Source of the DNA: Paraglaciecola polaris LMG 21857
GTDB taxonomy: Bacteria; Pseudomonadota; Gammaproteobacteria; Enterobacterales; Alteromonadaceae
Reading direction: 5' to 3'
DNA: 64,000 nt
Assembly (NCBI RefSeq): GCF_000315055.1
Contig: NZ_BAER01000074.1
Coordinates: forward strand, 25,819-89,818
The number at the start of each line of letters is the position of its first letter. Within the stretch, counting starts at the first letter, position 1. The position numbers were made by a program, and so were the translations under genes. Of the stretch, positions 56,425 to 64,000 are shown piece after piece. Below the pieces are notes generated by a model that saw nothing but the letters and a program-made list of their open reading frames with translations, had not been told where the DNA came from and searched no databases.

Positions 56425-56742
56425 AATTCGACTATGAAAGTTAGCTTTCATTCTATTTGATGGTTTTTCAAAAGACCGCAAGTGGCACATAATTCACCGT
56501 CAGATTTAATAAAAGTCTAATCGTAATCAGGTTGAGCCGTGGCAATTCCCGCTATATATGGATTTTAAATTAAAAGATGCTTATCCTTGCGCTTTAAGCT
56601 TTAACGTTATTCGGCTGTTAGCATGTTAATTATTGGCGTGAATTTGCTTGTTTCGGTACCTGAGTCAATTTACGACTTAAGTATATGCTAACAATAAGCT
56701 GACATTATTCTAATATTAACCTCAATTAATAGACTTAAGTGA
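56425..56742. other. Region between mer operon and kinase gene
   Basis: No gene seen. A small hairpin ATGAAAG-TTAG-CTTTCAT is near its left end (around 56434). It must contain the promoter of the hybrid kinase. No transposon end was recognised. Confidence 0.35.
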
Positions 56743-58461
56743 TTGTCCCTTTTGAATCGACAAAAATTTGCAATAAAACAGACTCGTGAAATGACCGGCC
56801 TACTTAAGCCCGTAGCTTATTTCTTCGCTTTTCTCTATTTTTTACTGACCTTAGCGCATTTTTTTGTTCTGCAAGAATCATTTAAGTGGCTCCTGTGTGC
56901 CATGACCTTATTGACGGCGATTATAAATTTAGCCGTAGGCGTTAGCACAGCTAAGATTTCACCTGAACGGCAAAGCTTGATTATTCTATTGTTATTGTTG
57001 TTGGCAAGCTCAAACAGCTTTCTACATTTATGGTTGTCACAAGCCCCTGAACATTCCACCAACATATTCGTGACGATCATCGCATCAGGTATAGTGCTGT
57101 CAAATCGTAGTCATTGGCTTGCTTCGATTTTATTCAATTGGATAGGATGGATAACCATCAGCGTCGTGCTCGAAATGGCCTTAATCCAACATTTTTTCTT
57201 TGCCATGGCAATGAGTACCTTACTTAGTTGGTTTGCCCATCTGGCGCGCAAAAAACTAGTCGAAAAACAACTAGAGCTTGAGCAAGAGAGAGATCTTGCG
57301 ATACAACATGAGCAGGAAGCGAAAGCCGCAACTGAGGCGAAAAGCGCGTTTTTGGCCAACATGAGTCACGAAATTCGAACACCGATGAATGGTGTCATTG
57401 GTATGATCGAGCTTATATCCCAAACAAAACTGGTTAATGAGCAAAAAAATTATATTGCCACAGCCAAGCGTAGCGCCGAGTCACTCATGATTATTATCAA
57501 CGACGTTCTAGATTTCTCAAAGATAGAAGTCGGCGAGTTGACGATCGAATTGGTGGAGTTTGATTTAGAAAAGTTTTTTACCGAGTTAATCCACGACCAA
57601 CATTTTCACGCGCAGAATAAGGGTTTAAAACTGGAACTTGTGAAAAATGAGTCCGCAAAAACGAACGTGCTAGGTGACCCTTACCGAATTACCCAAGTGA
57701 TGAATAATCTGTTGTCGAATGCCATTAAATTTACCGAATCGGGCAATATTGTGGTCCAGTATGATTTGGTTACGCTCAAGGAAGATCTGCGCTTAACTGT
57801 GGTCATAACCGACACGGGTATTGGCGTGTCTGAAGCGGCATTACCTTTTCTTTTCGACTCATTCTCCCAAGCTGATACGTCAACCACTAGAAAATTTGGT
57901 GGCACCGGTCTTGGTCTGTCAATCACTAAGCAGCTTTGTGAACTAATGGACGGGGACATAAGCGTAAAAAGTGAATTAGGTAAAGGTTCTACCTTCGAGT
58001 TCTCAATTAGGCTTGCGCGCCCCATTTCGACGCTCGTTACAAAAGAAAAACCTCATACTACCCAATCTTTTAGCAATCTACGTGTACTCTTAGTTGAGGA
58101 TAATTTCATTAATCAAGAGGTCATGCTTGCTATTCTCAAAGGGTTGGAAGTTGAAGTCTTTGTTGCGAATGACGGGCTTGAAGCGCTTTCAATGCTTTCG
58201 TATTCCCAAGCCACGCCATTTGATCTGATACTGATGGATTGCCAAATGCCAAACATGCATGGCTACGAAGCAACACAGCGCATACGAAAAGGCGATGCGG
58301 GCGAGCTATTTATTAATATTCCCATCGCGGCACTTACGGCAAACGTGATGAATAGTGAACGCGAAAAATGTCTTGACGCAGGCATGAACGAATACCTTAC
58401 AAAACCAATAGACATCGACGACTTAAAGACGGTGTTGCTGAAATATCAGCCTACGATCTAG
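56743..58461 (+). CDS. Hybrid sensor histidine kinase with receiver domain
   Basis: A 572-residue inner-membrane kinase. About six membrane helices (residues 22-165), a coiled coil, HisKA with F-L-A-N-M-S-H-E-I-R-T-P-M-N (His about 209), HATPase with NNLLSNAIKF (about 317), DTGIGV and GGTGLGLSI, and a C-terminal receiver with L-L-V-E-D-N (about 449) and M-D-C-Q-M-P (Asp about 499). No periplasmic sensor domain is visible, so the membrane part itself may sense. No phosphotransfer partner is adjacent. TTG 56743 is a possible start; an ATG at 56791 is an alternative. Confidence 0.88.
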   Translation: MSLLNRQKFAIKQTREMTGLLKPVAYFFAFLYFLLTLAHFFVLQESFKWLLCAMTLLTAIINLAVGVSTAKISPERQSLIILLLLLLASSNSFLHLWLSQAPEHSTNIFVTIIASGIVLSNRSHWLASILFNWIGWITISVVLEMALIQHFFFAMAMSTLLSWFAHLARKKLVEKQLELEQERDLAIQHEQEAKAATEAKSAFLANMSHEIRTPMNGVIGMIELISQTKLVNEQKNYIATAKRSAESLMIIINDVLDFSKIEVGELTIELVEFDLEKFFTELIHDQHFHAQNKGLKLELVKNESAKTNVLGDPYRITQVMNNLLSNAIKFTESGNIVVQYDLVTLKEDLRLTVVITDTGIGVSEAALPFLFDSFSQADTSTTRKFGGTGLGLSITKQLCELMDGDISVKSELGKGSTFEFSIRLARPISTLVTKEKPHTTQSFSNLRVLLVEDNFINQEVMLAILKGLEVEVFVANDGLEALSMLSYSQATPFDLILMDCQMPNMHGYEATQRIRKGDAGELFINIPIAALTANVMNSEREKCLDAGMNEYLTKPIDIDDLKTVLLKYQPTI

Positions 58462-58490
58462 CGACTATGCCTTTTTCGCGTTTACTAATG

Positions 58491-58868
58491 CTATTGATGG
58501 GAATGTAACCCAAACATATTGCCTTCGGTATCTAGCGCTAAGGTACAAAAACCGTACTCCCCAATAGACATCTTACTGCGTTCAATGCATCCACCTGCTT
58601 GCTCGACACGGGCCTCTTCATGGGCGCAGTCATCACATGCAAAGTAAACTAGGGTACTGTTTCGCCCTGGGGTGAAACCGGCCATTTTTACTAACGCGCC
58701 AGATGCACCGTAGGTGTCCATGTCAGAGGAAAATGCCCACATCTGCGCTTGATCCTCTGTTGGATCAGTCAATGGCGTTAATGTTTCATCTAATACCGCT
58801 TCATAAAATTTTTTCGCCCGAGGCATGTCATCTACATAAATTTCGAACCAACCCACTGGATTACCCAT
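58491..58868 (-). CDS. VOC (glyoxalase/bleomycin-resistance fold) family protein
   Basis: A 125-residue protein with two beta-alpha-beta-beta-beta units: G-W-F-E-I-Y-V-D-D-M-P-R-A-K-K-F-Y (residues 6-22) and the second half ending A-L-D-T-E-G-N-M-F-G-L-H. VOC proteins bind metals and small molecules; the role is unknown. Single gene with a normal Shine-Dalgarno. Confidence 0.82.
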   Translation of the reverse strand: MGNPVGWFEIYVDDMPRAKKFYEAVLDETLTPLTDPTEDQAQMWAFSSDMDTYGASGALVKMAGFTPGRNSTLVYFACDDCAHEEARVEQAGGCIERSKMSIGEYGFCTLALDTEGNMFGLHSHQ

Positions 58869-58929
58869 TATTTATCTCTCGTCATATTATCGTAATGAGT
58901 AATAAGTTTTGTCGGTATAAAGAGGTTAA

Positions 58930-60138
58930 TCAAGTTCGCACGGCAGAAATCTTTCTAATTAGAGGCTCTTGAGTCAGTAATTCTCCTAATCCACCTTGTA
59001 AGGTATAAACCTCAACGTAGCCTGCCAAACGCAACGTATCACCGGCCTTTATACTGCGTATTCCAGATTGGCAATACACAAATATAGGACGATTAACCTC
59101 GGCACATAATTCGCTGACCGCTTTAATAAAATCAGCGTCAAGGCCGATACAACGCCCGCCAATATTAAAGCCTTGGTGTTCCGACTCGCTTCTCACATCA
59201 AGCAATAACGCATTATCGGTATCGGTTAGGTGTTGCACGAATACATCTGGGCGCAATTCGCCGTCCTTAGAACTCAGGTCAATCGCGTTTAGGTTGAGCG
59301 AACCTATCGCTTCAGCAACTATCTGAGAAGAAGCCTGTTGTGGCTGATAATGTGACAATCTTTTCAGACGAGCCTTACCTTCTGGAGGCGGCGAACGGGA
59401 GGCGCAACAAGCACATTGTTTGTTTTTCGTCAAAGCAATGGAGCGGAATTGATTACGCGTACCGTCATACAGCTGTAAATTACCTTCATACGCTTCTCCT
59501 GCGCCGAGTAAAAAGTGCAAACAGGTGTTCGCCTGTAGCGTGCCTAATAACCCCGGCACGGTACTGAGCACACCTGCGGCATTACAATCAGGCACGTCTA
59601 CGGGTATTTCGGGAAATACACAGCGAAAACAGGCCGTTTTAGGTGTAAAAAGAGCAACTTGGCCACTAAAACCCAACACACTGGCATACACCCAAGGTCT
59701 TTTTTGGTGCACACAAGCGTCATTGATTAACAAGCGAGTCGCGAAATTATCGCTGCAATCGAGCACGATATCCGCACCCGCCACTAACTCAGCTACCTTG
59801 TGTGCACTCAAATGATCTATCGTTGCTTGCACCTCGATAAACGGATTATTCGCCATCAAACGATTAGCCGCGACTTGGGCTTTGGCTTGGCCAATATCGT
59901 TATACCCAAACAACACTTGGCGGTGCAAATTTGATTGGGTAATAAGGTCATTATCCATCAAAGTGATATGCCCCACGCCTGCCGCCCCTAAGTATTGTGC
60001 CACGGGACACCCTAAGCCGCCTGCGCCGACAATCAAAACCCTCGCATTTTTTAAGCGTTGCTGACCGGTAACGCCCACGCCGTGCAATTGCACATGACGC
60101 TGATATTGTTGCCATTCTCCTGAGCTAAATATACTCAC
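58930..60138 (-). CDS. thiF: ThiS adenylyltransferase with C-terminal rhodanese domain
   Basis: A 402-residue fusion. The N-terminal E1-like domain has GAGGLGCPVAQYLGAAG (about 37-53), DNDLITQSNLHRQ (about 60-72), D-C-S-D-N near 130, and zinc Cys pairs C-F-R-C and C-A-C-C. The C-terminal rhodanese domain has L-L-D-V-R-S-E-S-E-H (about 313) and an active-site Cys in Y-C-Q-S-G-I-R (about 360). It activates ThiS and may also supply sulfur, replacing the rhodanese part of ThiI. GTG start overlaps the thiDE stop (GTGA). Confidence 0.85.
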   Translation of the reverse strand: MSIFSSGEWQQYQRHVQLHGVGVTGQQRLKNARVLIVGAGGLGCPVAQYLGAAGVGHITLMDNDLITQSNLHRQVLFGYNDIGQAKAQVAANRLMANNPFIEVQATIDHLSAHKVAELVAGADIVLDCSDNFATRLLINDACVHQKRPWVYASVLGFSGQVALFTPKTACFRCVFPEIPVDVPDCNAAGVLSTVPGLLGTLQANTCLHFLLGAGEAYEGNLQLYDGTRNQFRSIALTKNKQCACCASRSPPPEGKARLKRLSHYQPQQASSQIVAEAIGSLNLNAIDLSSKDGELRPDVFVQHLTDTDNALLLDVRSESEHQGFNIGGRCIGLDADFIKAVSELCAEVNRPIFVYCQSGIRSIKAGDTLRLAGYVEVYTLQGGLGELLTQEPLIRKISAVRT

Positions 60139-61715
60139 GAGCGGGTAATCGCCAGCAGTGCATTTGTGACGGCAATAGGATCTTGAGCTTGGGTAATTTG
60201 GCTTATCATCCCGATGCCTGACACGCCCAGTGCATGAATGTCCTTAGCGCTTTCCAGGTCAATGCCACCAATGGCAACCAGTGGGTAATCGAGCAATTTT
60301 TGCCAATAGGCTAACCCCTTTACACCTTGTGGCACCCAAGGCATGTCTTTACTCTTGGTGGGAAATACTGGCCCGTACGCTATGTATGACGGTCGGTAAG
60401 CATGCGCCTTCGCCACCTCAAAATGACAATGGGTGCTAATGCCCAGTCGCAACCCAGCGCGGCGGATTTGCTGTATTTGCGCCTCGGCTAAATCCTCTTG
60501 GCCTAGGTGCACGCCATAGGCCCCATGCTGAATGGCTAATTGCCAATAATCATTAATAAACAGTCGGCATTGGTAGCGTGTGGCAATGGCAATGGCTAAA
60601 CAGATTTCATCCTCAAGCGCCTGACCGATTAAGTCTTTTACCCTCAATTGAATGGTGCTCACGCCTAAAGGTAATAATTGTTCAAGCCAAGCTGCACGTT
60701 CGACAATCGGATATAACCCCAGCGGTGTATCGCCAATATCCGGAAATGGCATATTTTCCTGGGTTTGCGTTTGCGCACAAATTAAGCGCGGTAAACTGAC
60801 TTGGGTATCAGGGACGCGATTAATCTGCACAGCGCCTTTTTCACCATCGACTCCCTGAGCATTTAATAGACCTTGCGTAATGGCCATTTTACCCATAACC
60901 ACGGCATCTTTCAGGCAATAACCTAATGCGATACCACTGGCGATCGCCGAGGCTAACGCGCAGCCTGTACCACGGGTATGCAGTGTGTTTATGCTGTCGC
61001 TCTGTAACCAAAACTGGTTCTGGACACTGTGAAAGTAATCCTGGCTGTAGGTCGATGGGTTATCTTTAATAATCCCTTCGTCATTCAATCTGTGACCACC
61101 TTTTATCAAGACTGCTTGGGCACCCATTTTAAGTAAGGCTTTGGCTGCTTTGATAATATGAAAACTGTCTTTGATCGCGAAACCCACCAGCTTTTCTGCT
61201 TCTGGAATATTAGGGGTAAATAAAGTGCTGTGCGCCAGCAATAAATTTTGAACACTTTTGTTGCTGTTGCCTTCCCCGTCAAGTTCGGCTTCATTATTCA
61301 AGGCACCACCATTGGTTGCATGGCTGACGGGATCACAAATCAGCGCTATTCCGAGTTTTTTTTGCGTATCAATGATTAATTGTGCCTGTTGAACGTTGGC
61401 AACCAATCCGCATTTCATCGCTTTTGGGGTGAATACTGCGACCGCTTTTAGTTGCGCCGCAAACATCTGTGGCCCAACAGCTTGTACTAAAAAAGTGTGT
61501 TGGTTATTTTGCGCGGTGACGGCGGTGAGCACACTTAAACAATGAACACCAAAGGCATGTTGCACTTTACTGTCCATTTGCATGCCGGCCAGTCCAGCGC
61601 TGTCACTGCCAGAAAAGGTTAATACCGACACTTTATTTGTTAACGACACTTTATTTGTTAACGACACTTTATTTGTTAACGCAACTGGATTGCTCACTGA
61701 ATTCACTACATTCAT
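60135..61715 (-). CDS. thiDE: Bifunctional HMP(-P) kinase / thiamine-phosphate synthase (ThiD-ThiE fusion)
   Basis: A 526-residue fusion. ThiD (about 30-300): F-S-G-S-D-S-A-G-L-A-G-M-Q, T-A-V-T-A-Q-N-N, and H-T-R-G-T-G-C-A-L-A-S-A. ThiE (about 325-526): L-Y-P-I-V-E..., H-L-G-Q-E-D-L, Y-I-A-Y-G-P-V-F-P-T-K, and A-I-G-G-I. ThiD phosphorylates the pyrimidine twice; ThiE couples it to the thiazole phosphate. The N-terminus carries three copies of L-T-N-K-V-S from an 18-bp tandem repeat before the fold begins. Lies between thiG and thiF. Confidence 0.93.
   Translation of the reverse strand: MNVVNSVSNPVALTNKVSLTNKVSLTNKVSVLTFSGSDSAGLAGMQMDSKVQHAFGVHCLSVLTAVTAQNNQHTFLVQAVGPQMFAAQLKAVAVFTPKAMKCGLVANVQQAQLIIDTQKKLGIALICDPVSHATNGGALNNEAELDGEGNSNKSVQNLLLAHSTLFTPNIPEAEKLVGFAIKDSFHIIKAAKALLKMGAQAVLIKGGHRLNDEGIIKDNPSTYSQDYFHSVQNQFWLQSDSINTLHTRGTGCALASAIASGIALGYCLKDAVVMGKMAITQGLLNAQGVDGEKGAVQINRVPDTQVSLPRLICAQTQTQENMPFPDIGDTPLGLYPIVERAAWLEQLLPLGVSTIQLRVKDLIGQALEDEICLAIAIATRYQCRLFINDYWQLAIQHGAYGVHLGQEDLAEAQIQQIRRAGLRLGISTHCHFEVAKAHAYRPSYIAYGPVFPTKSKDMPWVPQGVKGLAYWQKLLDYPLVAIGGIDLESAKDIHALGVSGIGMISQITQAQDPIAVTNALLAITRS
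61626..61679 (-). repeat. 18-bp tandem repeat, three copies, in thiDE
   Basis: The unit CGACACTTTATTTGTTAA (plus strand) occurs three times perfectly and in frame near the 5' end of thiDE, giving three L-T-N-K-V-S repeats in the N-terminal extension. Copy-number change would not shift the frame. Confidence 0.97.
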
Positions 61716-61718
61716 GAC

Positions 61719-62504
61719 TCAGGGCTCCTGATGCCAAAATGGCGTACCGAGCACAGGCGTACTGGGTTTAGCCAAATCACGTTGTTGTATCACCCCTGCC
61801 TCAAACCCTGACCTGCCAGCCATAATGGCATCTCGAAATGCACTGGCCATAAGCACAGGATCCCCTGCCTCTGCGACGGCCGTATTTAACAGCACACCAT
61901 CAAAACCCATCTCCATCGCTTGGGCTGCATGGGACGGCGCCCCCACACCTGCATCAACAATGAGTGTGGTATCGGGCAATCTTGCTCTCAGCGTTTTAAG
62001 GGCATACGGGTTTATTAGCCCTCTTCCAGTGCCAATAGGCGCACCCCAAGGCATCACAATTTTGCACCCAGCAGTCACTAATCGCTCAGCTAATACCAGG
62101 TCATCGGTAGCATAAGGAAATACTTCAAACCCTTGTGAAATAAGCTCTTTGGTGGCCTCAAGCAAGGCGAAAGGATCAGGTTGTAAATTGTATTCGTCCC
62201 CTAACACTTCGAGCTTTATCCAGTGAGTGGCAAACACCTCTCTGGCCATGTTGGCAGTGTCTATCGCTTGCTTTGCGCTATAGCAGCCAGCGGTATTGGG
62301 CAACACATGACAGTTTAACCGTTGAATATGCTGCCAGAATGCATTGCCGCCTTTATGCTCAGGTGATTGACGGCGCAATGATACGGTAACGACCTCTGCA
62401 GCCGACGCCTCAATAGACTGACGCATAATATGCGGTGAAGGGTACAAAGACGAACCAATTAAAAAGCGGCTTTGCAGTGTCGTATCAGCCAGTTGCCAGC
62501 TCAT
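61719..62504 (-). CDS. thiG: Thiazole synthase ThiG
   Basis: A 261-residue TIM-barrel enzyme that builds the thiazole phosphate from DXP, dehydroglycine and ThiS thiocarboxylate. Marks: [10 protein letters not shown] (12-21), W-I-K-L-E-V-L-G-D (Schiff-base Lys, about 100), [12 protein letters not shown] and [18 protein letters not shown]. It follows thiS by 2 bp. Confidence 0.95.
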   Translation of the reverse strand: MSWQLADTTLQSRFLIGSSLYPSPHIMRQSIEASAAEVVTVSLRRQSPEHKGGNAFWQHIQRLNCHVLPNTAGCYSAKQAIDTANMAREVFATHWIKLEVLGDEYNLQPDPFALLEATKELISQGFEVFPYATDDLVLAERLVTAGCKIVMPWGAPIGTGRGLINPYALKTLRARLPDTTLIVDAGVGAPSHAAQAMEMGFDGVLLNTAVAEAGDPVLMASAFRDAIMAGRSGFEAGVIQQRDLAKPSTPVLGTPFWHQEP

Positions 62505-62506
62505 CG

Positions 62507-62704
62507 TTAACCCCCTTGCATAGGCGTAAACGCATCAATTGTATCTTTGTCGTTAAGCGTTACGTTCTCATGCTCGATTTTGGGGACAAATTGGCCATTA
62601 ACCGCCACGGCACATACCCCAGACACTTTTAATTCATCTAACACCAGTAACAGTGCTGCATGCCTGACCTGATAGGGCTCACCGTTGAAAAGTATCGTTA
62701 ACAT
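62507..62704 (-). CDS. thiS: Sulfur carrier protein ThiS
   Basis: A 65-residue ubiquitin-like protein ending in Gly-Gly (F-T-P-M-Q-G-G), the tail adenylated by ThiF. Contains [10 protein letters not shown]. It overlaps thiO by 7 bp. Confidence 0.93.
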   Translation of the reverse strand: MLTILFNGEPYQVRHAALLLVLDELKVSGVCAVAVNGQFVPKIEHENVTLNDKDTIDAFTPMQGG

Positions 62705-63873
62705 CTAACCTCCTGTATGAGTTGGGTAAAAGGCGATGCAAAGTCTGGGTTAAATACCCTTTCGCACGCTTGTTGCGCCAAGATAGGCGCCAATAAGTAA
62801 CCGTGTCGAAACAGGCCATTAATATGCATCACGCGCTGATCGCAGGTTATTTTTGGTAAGTTATCGCTATACGCTGGGCGGCAATTGGCTGACATATTAA
62901 TAATCTGTCCTTCAGCGAAACCAGCATCAATTGAATAGGCAGCCGAAAGGAGTTCAAGGGCCGAACGCACAGTGACTGGGCCATTATCTTCGCTTTCAAT
63001 CTGACTGGCGCCAATAACAAAATGCTGATGACTGCGCGGGGCGATATACAGTTTGTATCTTGGGTGCATCAACCTAACAGCATGCTGTAGCTTAACTTGT
63101 GGAGCATGCACCGTGATAACTTCACCGCGTACCCCGCGCAGGCTCTGAGCATCCAGCGTAGAGAGATCTTGTTTCGCCCCCAGGCCCCGACAATCGATAA
63201 CATAATCAAAGGTCTGTTTAGCCGATGACAAATACACAGCTGCACCGGGAGGCATCAAAGCAAGGGAGGCATTTTCAATATGATTCACAAGGCTGTTTGG
63301 CTGCCAATCGACACCGGCTTTTAACAAATATTCGCCCAATACCGCCATCACTTGATGATTGTCTACCCATGCCTCACGCGGTAAATACAGCGCATGAGCA
63401 AAGCGTGTTGCAAGCTCTGGGGCGAGCTTATTAACCTGTGACTGATTTAAAGACTGCACATGCAGACCCATGTCATCACTCATGCAATGGGGTAATTTCG
63501 ACGTAAGCTGAGTAGTAAAACGCTGAAAATCCACTTGGTCTTGTTGATGCGCCACCACCATAGTGCCCCGGTTGAAAAAGTCGAGAGCACTGGGGTTGCT
63601 TTGCCGCAGACTGGCAATCACATCAGGCCAGCGTTGTAATGATGCCAGCCCCATGTGAAACACAGCAAGCTCTGTACTTTCGAGTTCACTGTATGGCGAT
63701 AACATACCTGCAGCAGTATACGCGGCAGCACGACCAGTATGGATCGGGTCTTGATCGAACAAGGTTAGGGCCACAGGCTCACGGCGATTCAATAACTGCC
63801 AAGCCAATGTGCGCCCCATGATCCCCGCCCCGACTATAGCGATACGCATATTAGGCCGTTGATTGCGGCTCAT
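62698..63873 (-). CDS. thiO: Glycine oxidase ThiO
   Basis: A 391-residue flavoprotein that makes dehydroglycine for ThiG using O2. FAD site I-A-I-V-G-A-G-I-M-G (about 12-21), a DxxR...D-C-R-G-L-G-A segment (about 226) and a C-terminal G-L-F-R-H-G-Y-L-L-A-P. Use of ThiO rather than ThiH implies an aerobic thiazole pathway. The start is 5 bp after thiC; an internal ATG at 63849 is less likely. Confidence 0.9.
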   Translation of the reverse strand: MSRNQRPNMRIAIVGAGIMGRTLAWQLLNRREPVALTLFDQDPIHTGRAAAYTAAGMLSPYSELESTELAVFHMGLASLQRWPDVIASLRQSNPSALDFFNRGTMVVAHQQDQVDFQRFTTQLTSKLPHCMSDDMGLHVQSLNQSQVNKLAPELATRFAHALYLPREAWVDNHQVMAVLGEYLLKAGVDWQPNSLVNHIENASLALMPPGAAVYLSSAKQTFDYVIDCRGLGAKQDLSTLDAQSLRGVRGEVITVHAPQVKLQHAVRLMHPRYKLYIAPRSHQHFVIGASQIESEDNGPVTVRSALELLSAAYSIDAGFAEGQIINMSANCRPAYSDNLPKITCDQRVMHINGLFRHGYLLAPILAQQACERVFNPDFASPFTQLIQEVRC

Positions 63874-63878
63874 CGTTA

Positions 63879-64000
63879 TTAATCCGTTTGAGCAACGTAA
63901 ATTTGTGCGCCTGAAGCGGTAAACTCCGCGGACTTTTGCTGCATGCCGGCTTCAATCTCGGCACTTTTCAGATCCGCTGAGTACTCGCGTACTTCTTGAG
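63879..64000 (-). CDS. thiC: Phosphomethylpyrimidine synthase ThiC, C-terminal fragment
   Basis: The last 40 codons of a minus-strand gene that continues beyond the right edge. The reading Q-E-V-R-E-Y-S-A-D then ..G-A-Q-I-Y-V-A matches the C-terminus of ThiC after its [4Fe-4S] motif. ThiC makes HMP-P from aminoimidazole ribotide. The TPP riboswitch expected before thiC is outside the window. Confidence 0.85.
   Translation of the reverse strand, partial: QEVREYSADLKSAEIEAGMQQKSAEFTASGAQIYVAQTD

Overview
The window looks like a chromosomal segment of a marine gammaproteobacterium of the Alteromonadales, probably the Alteromonadaceae (Paraglaciecola/Glaciecola/Alteromonas type). The grounds are the thrS-infC-rpmI-rplT-pheS order, an enteric-like CysK, EfpL, a rhombosortase, a DUF3080 lipoprotein and a complete assimilatory nitrate operon. 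This placement is inferred from gene content; no database search was run.

Layout. 1-3.9 kb (minus strand): thrS, infC (AUU start), rpmI, rplT and the first codons of pheS, with a thrS leader that carries hairpins resembling tRNA-Thr anticodon arms. 3.9-6.5 kb (plus): a START-domain protein, a FolM-type pteridine reductase and a DUF3080 lipoprotein. 6.5-12.2 kb (minus): a frameshifted outer-membrane porin, a BCCT transporter, a cNMP/CBS/DUF294 protein and a DnaQ-like exonuclease. 12.9-13.9 kb: tRNA-Val(GAC) and a decayed cheB. 14.1-16.6 kb (plus): a patatin-like protein, a DnaA-box/IHF-site cluster, an ACT protein and an EIIA-Glc paralogue without its phosphorylated histidine. 16.6-24.3 kb (minus): MoxR ATPase, CoxE-like VWA protein, frameshifted RDD protein, XdhC, MocA-like transferase and an IorAB-type molybdenum hydroxylase. 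24.7-28.6 kb (plus): cysK, a lipoprotein, a YcaQ/AlkX-type glycosylase, DUF3703 and a rhombosortase. 28.6-30.5 kb: a GFA pseudogene and an integrase-less pair of integron gene cassettes with one clear attC. 30.6-35.4 kb: efpL, an S9 peptidase, a periplasmic GPx-like protein and azoR. 35.5-45.9 kb (minus): nirB-nirD-nasA-cobA-ybiB and nasT-nasS. 46.3-50.8 kb (plus): TraB/GumN, moeB, moeA and a MATE exporter. 51-52.7 kb: a substrate-binding protein and an unknown secreted protein. 53.2-56.3 kb: mer operon merR-T-P-C-A. 56.7-58.9 kb: a hybrid histidine kinase and a VOC protein. 58.9-64 kb (minus): thiC(partial)-thiO-thiS-thiG-thiDE-thiF.

How it works together. Molybdenum is a theme: moeA/moeB feed the cofactor needed by NasA and by the IorAB-type hydroxylase, and the latter carries its own cox-like maturation genes. 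Nitrate assimilation appears to be controlled twice. A candidate sigma-54/NtrC promoter lies upstream of nirB, and between it and the gene sits a leader with two ANTAR-type hexaloop hairpins overlapping a strong terminator, the expected target of NasT. Siroheme for NirB comes from CobA in the same operon.

Several genes are broken (porin, RDD, cheB, GFA). Two of these (porin, RDD) need only one extra base in a homopolymer run to be restored, so sequencing error is possible for them; cheB and GFA carry several lesions and look truly decayed. The most interesting items are the integron cassette remnant, the DnaA/IHF cluster, the phosphorylation-dead EIIA, the nirB leader and the thrS leader.
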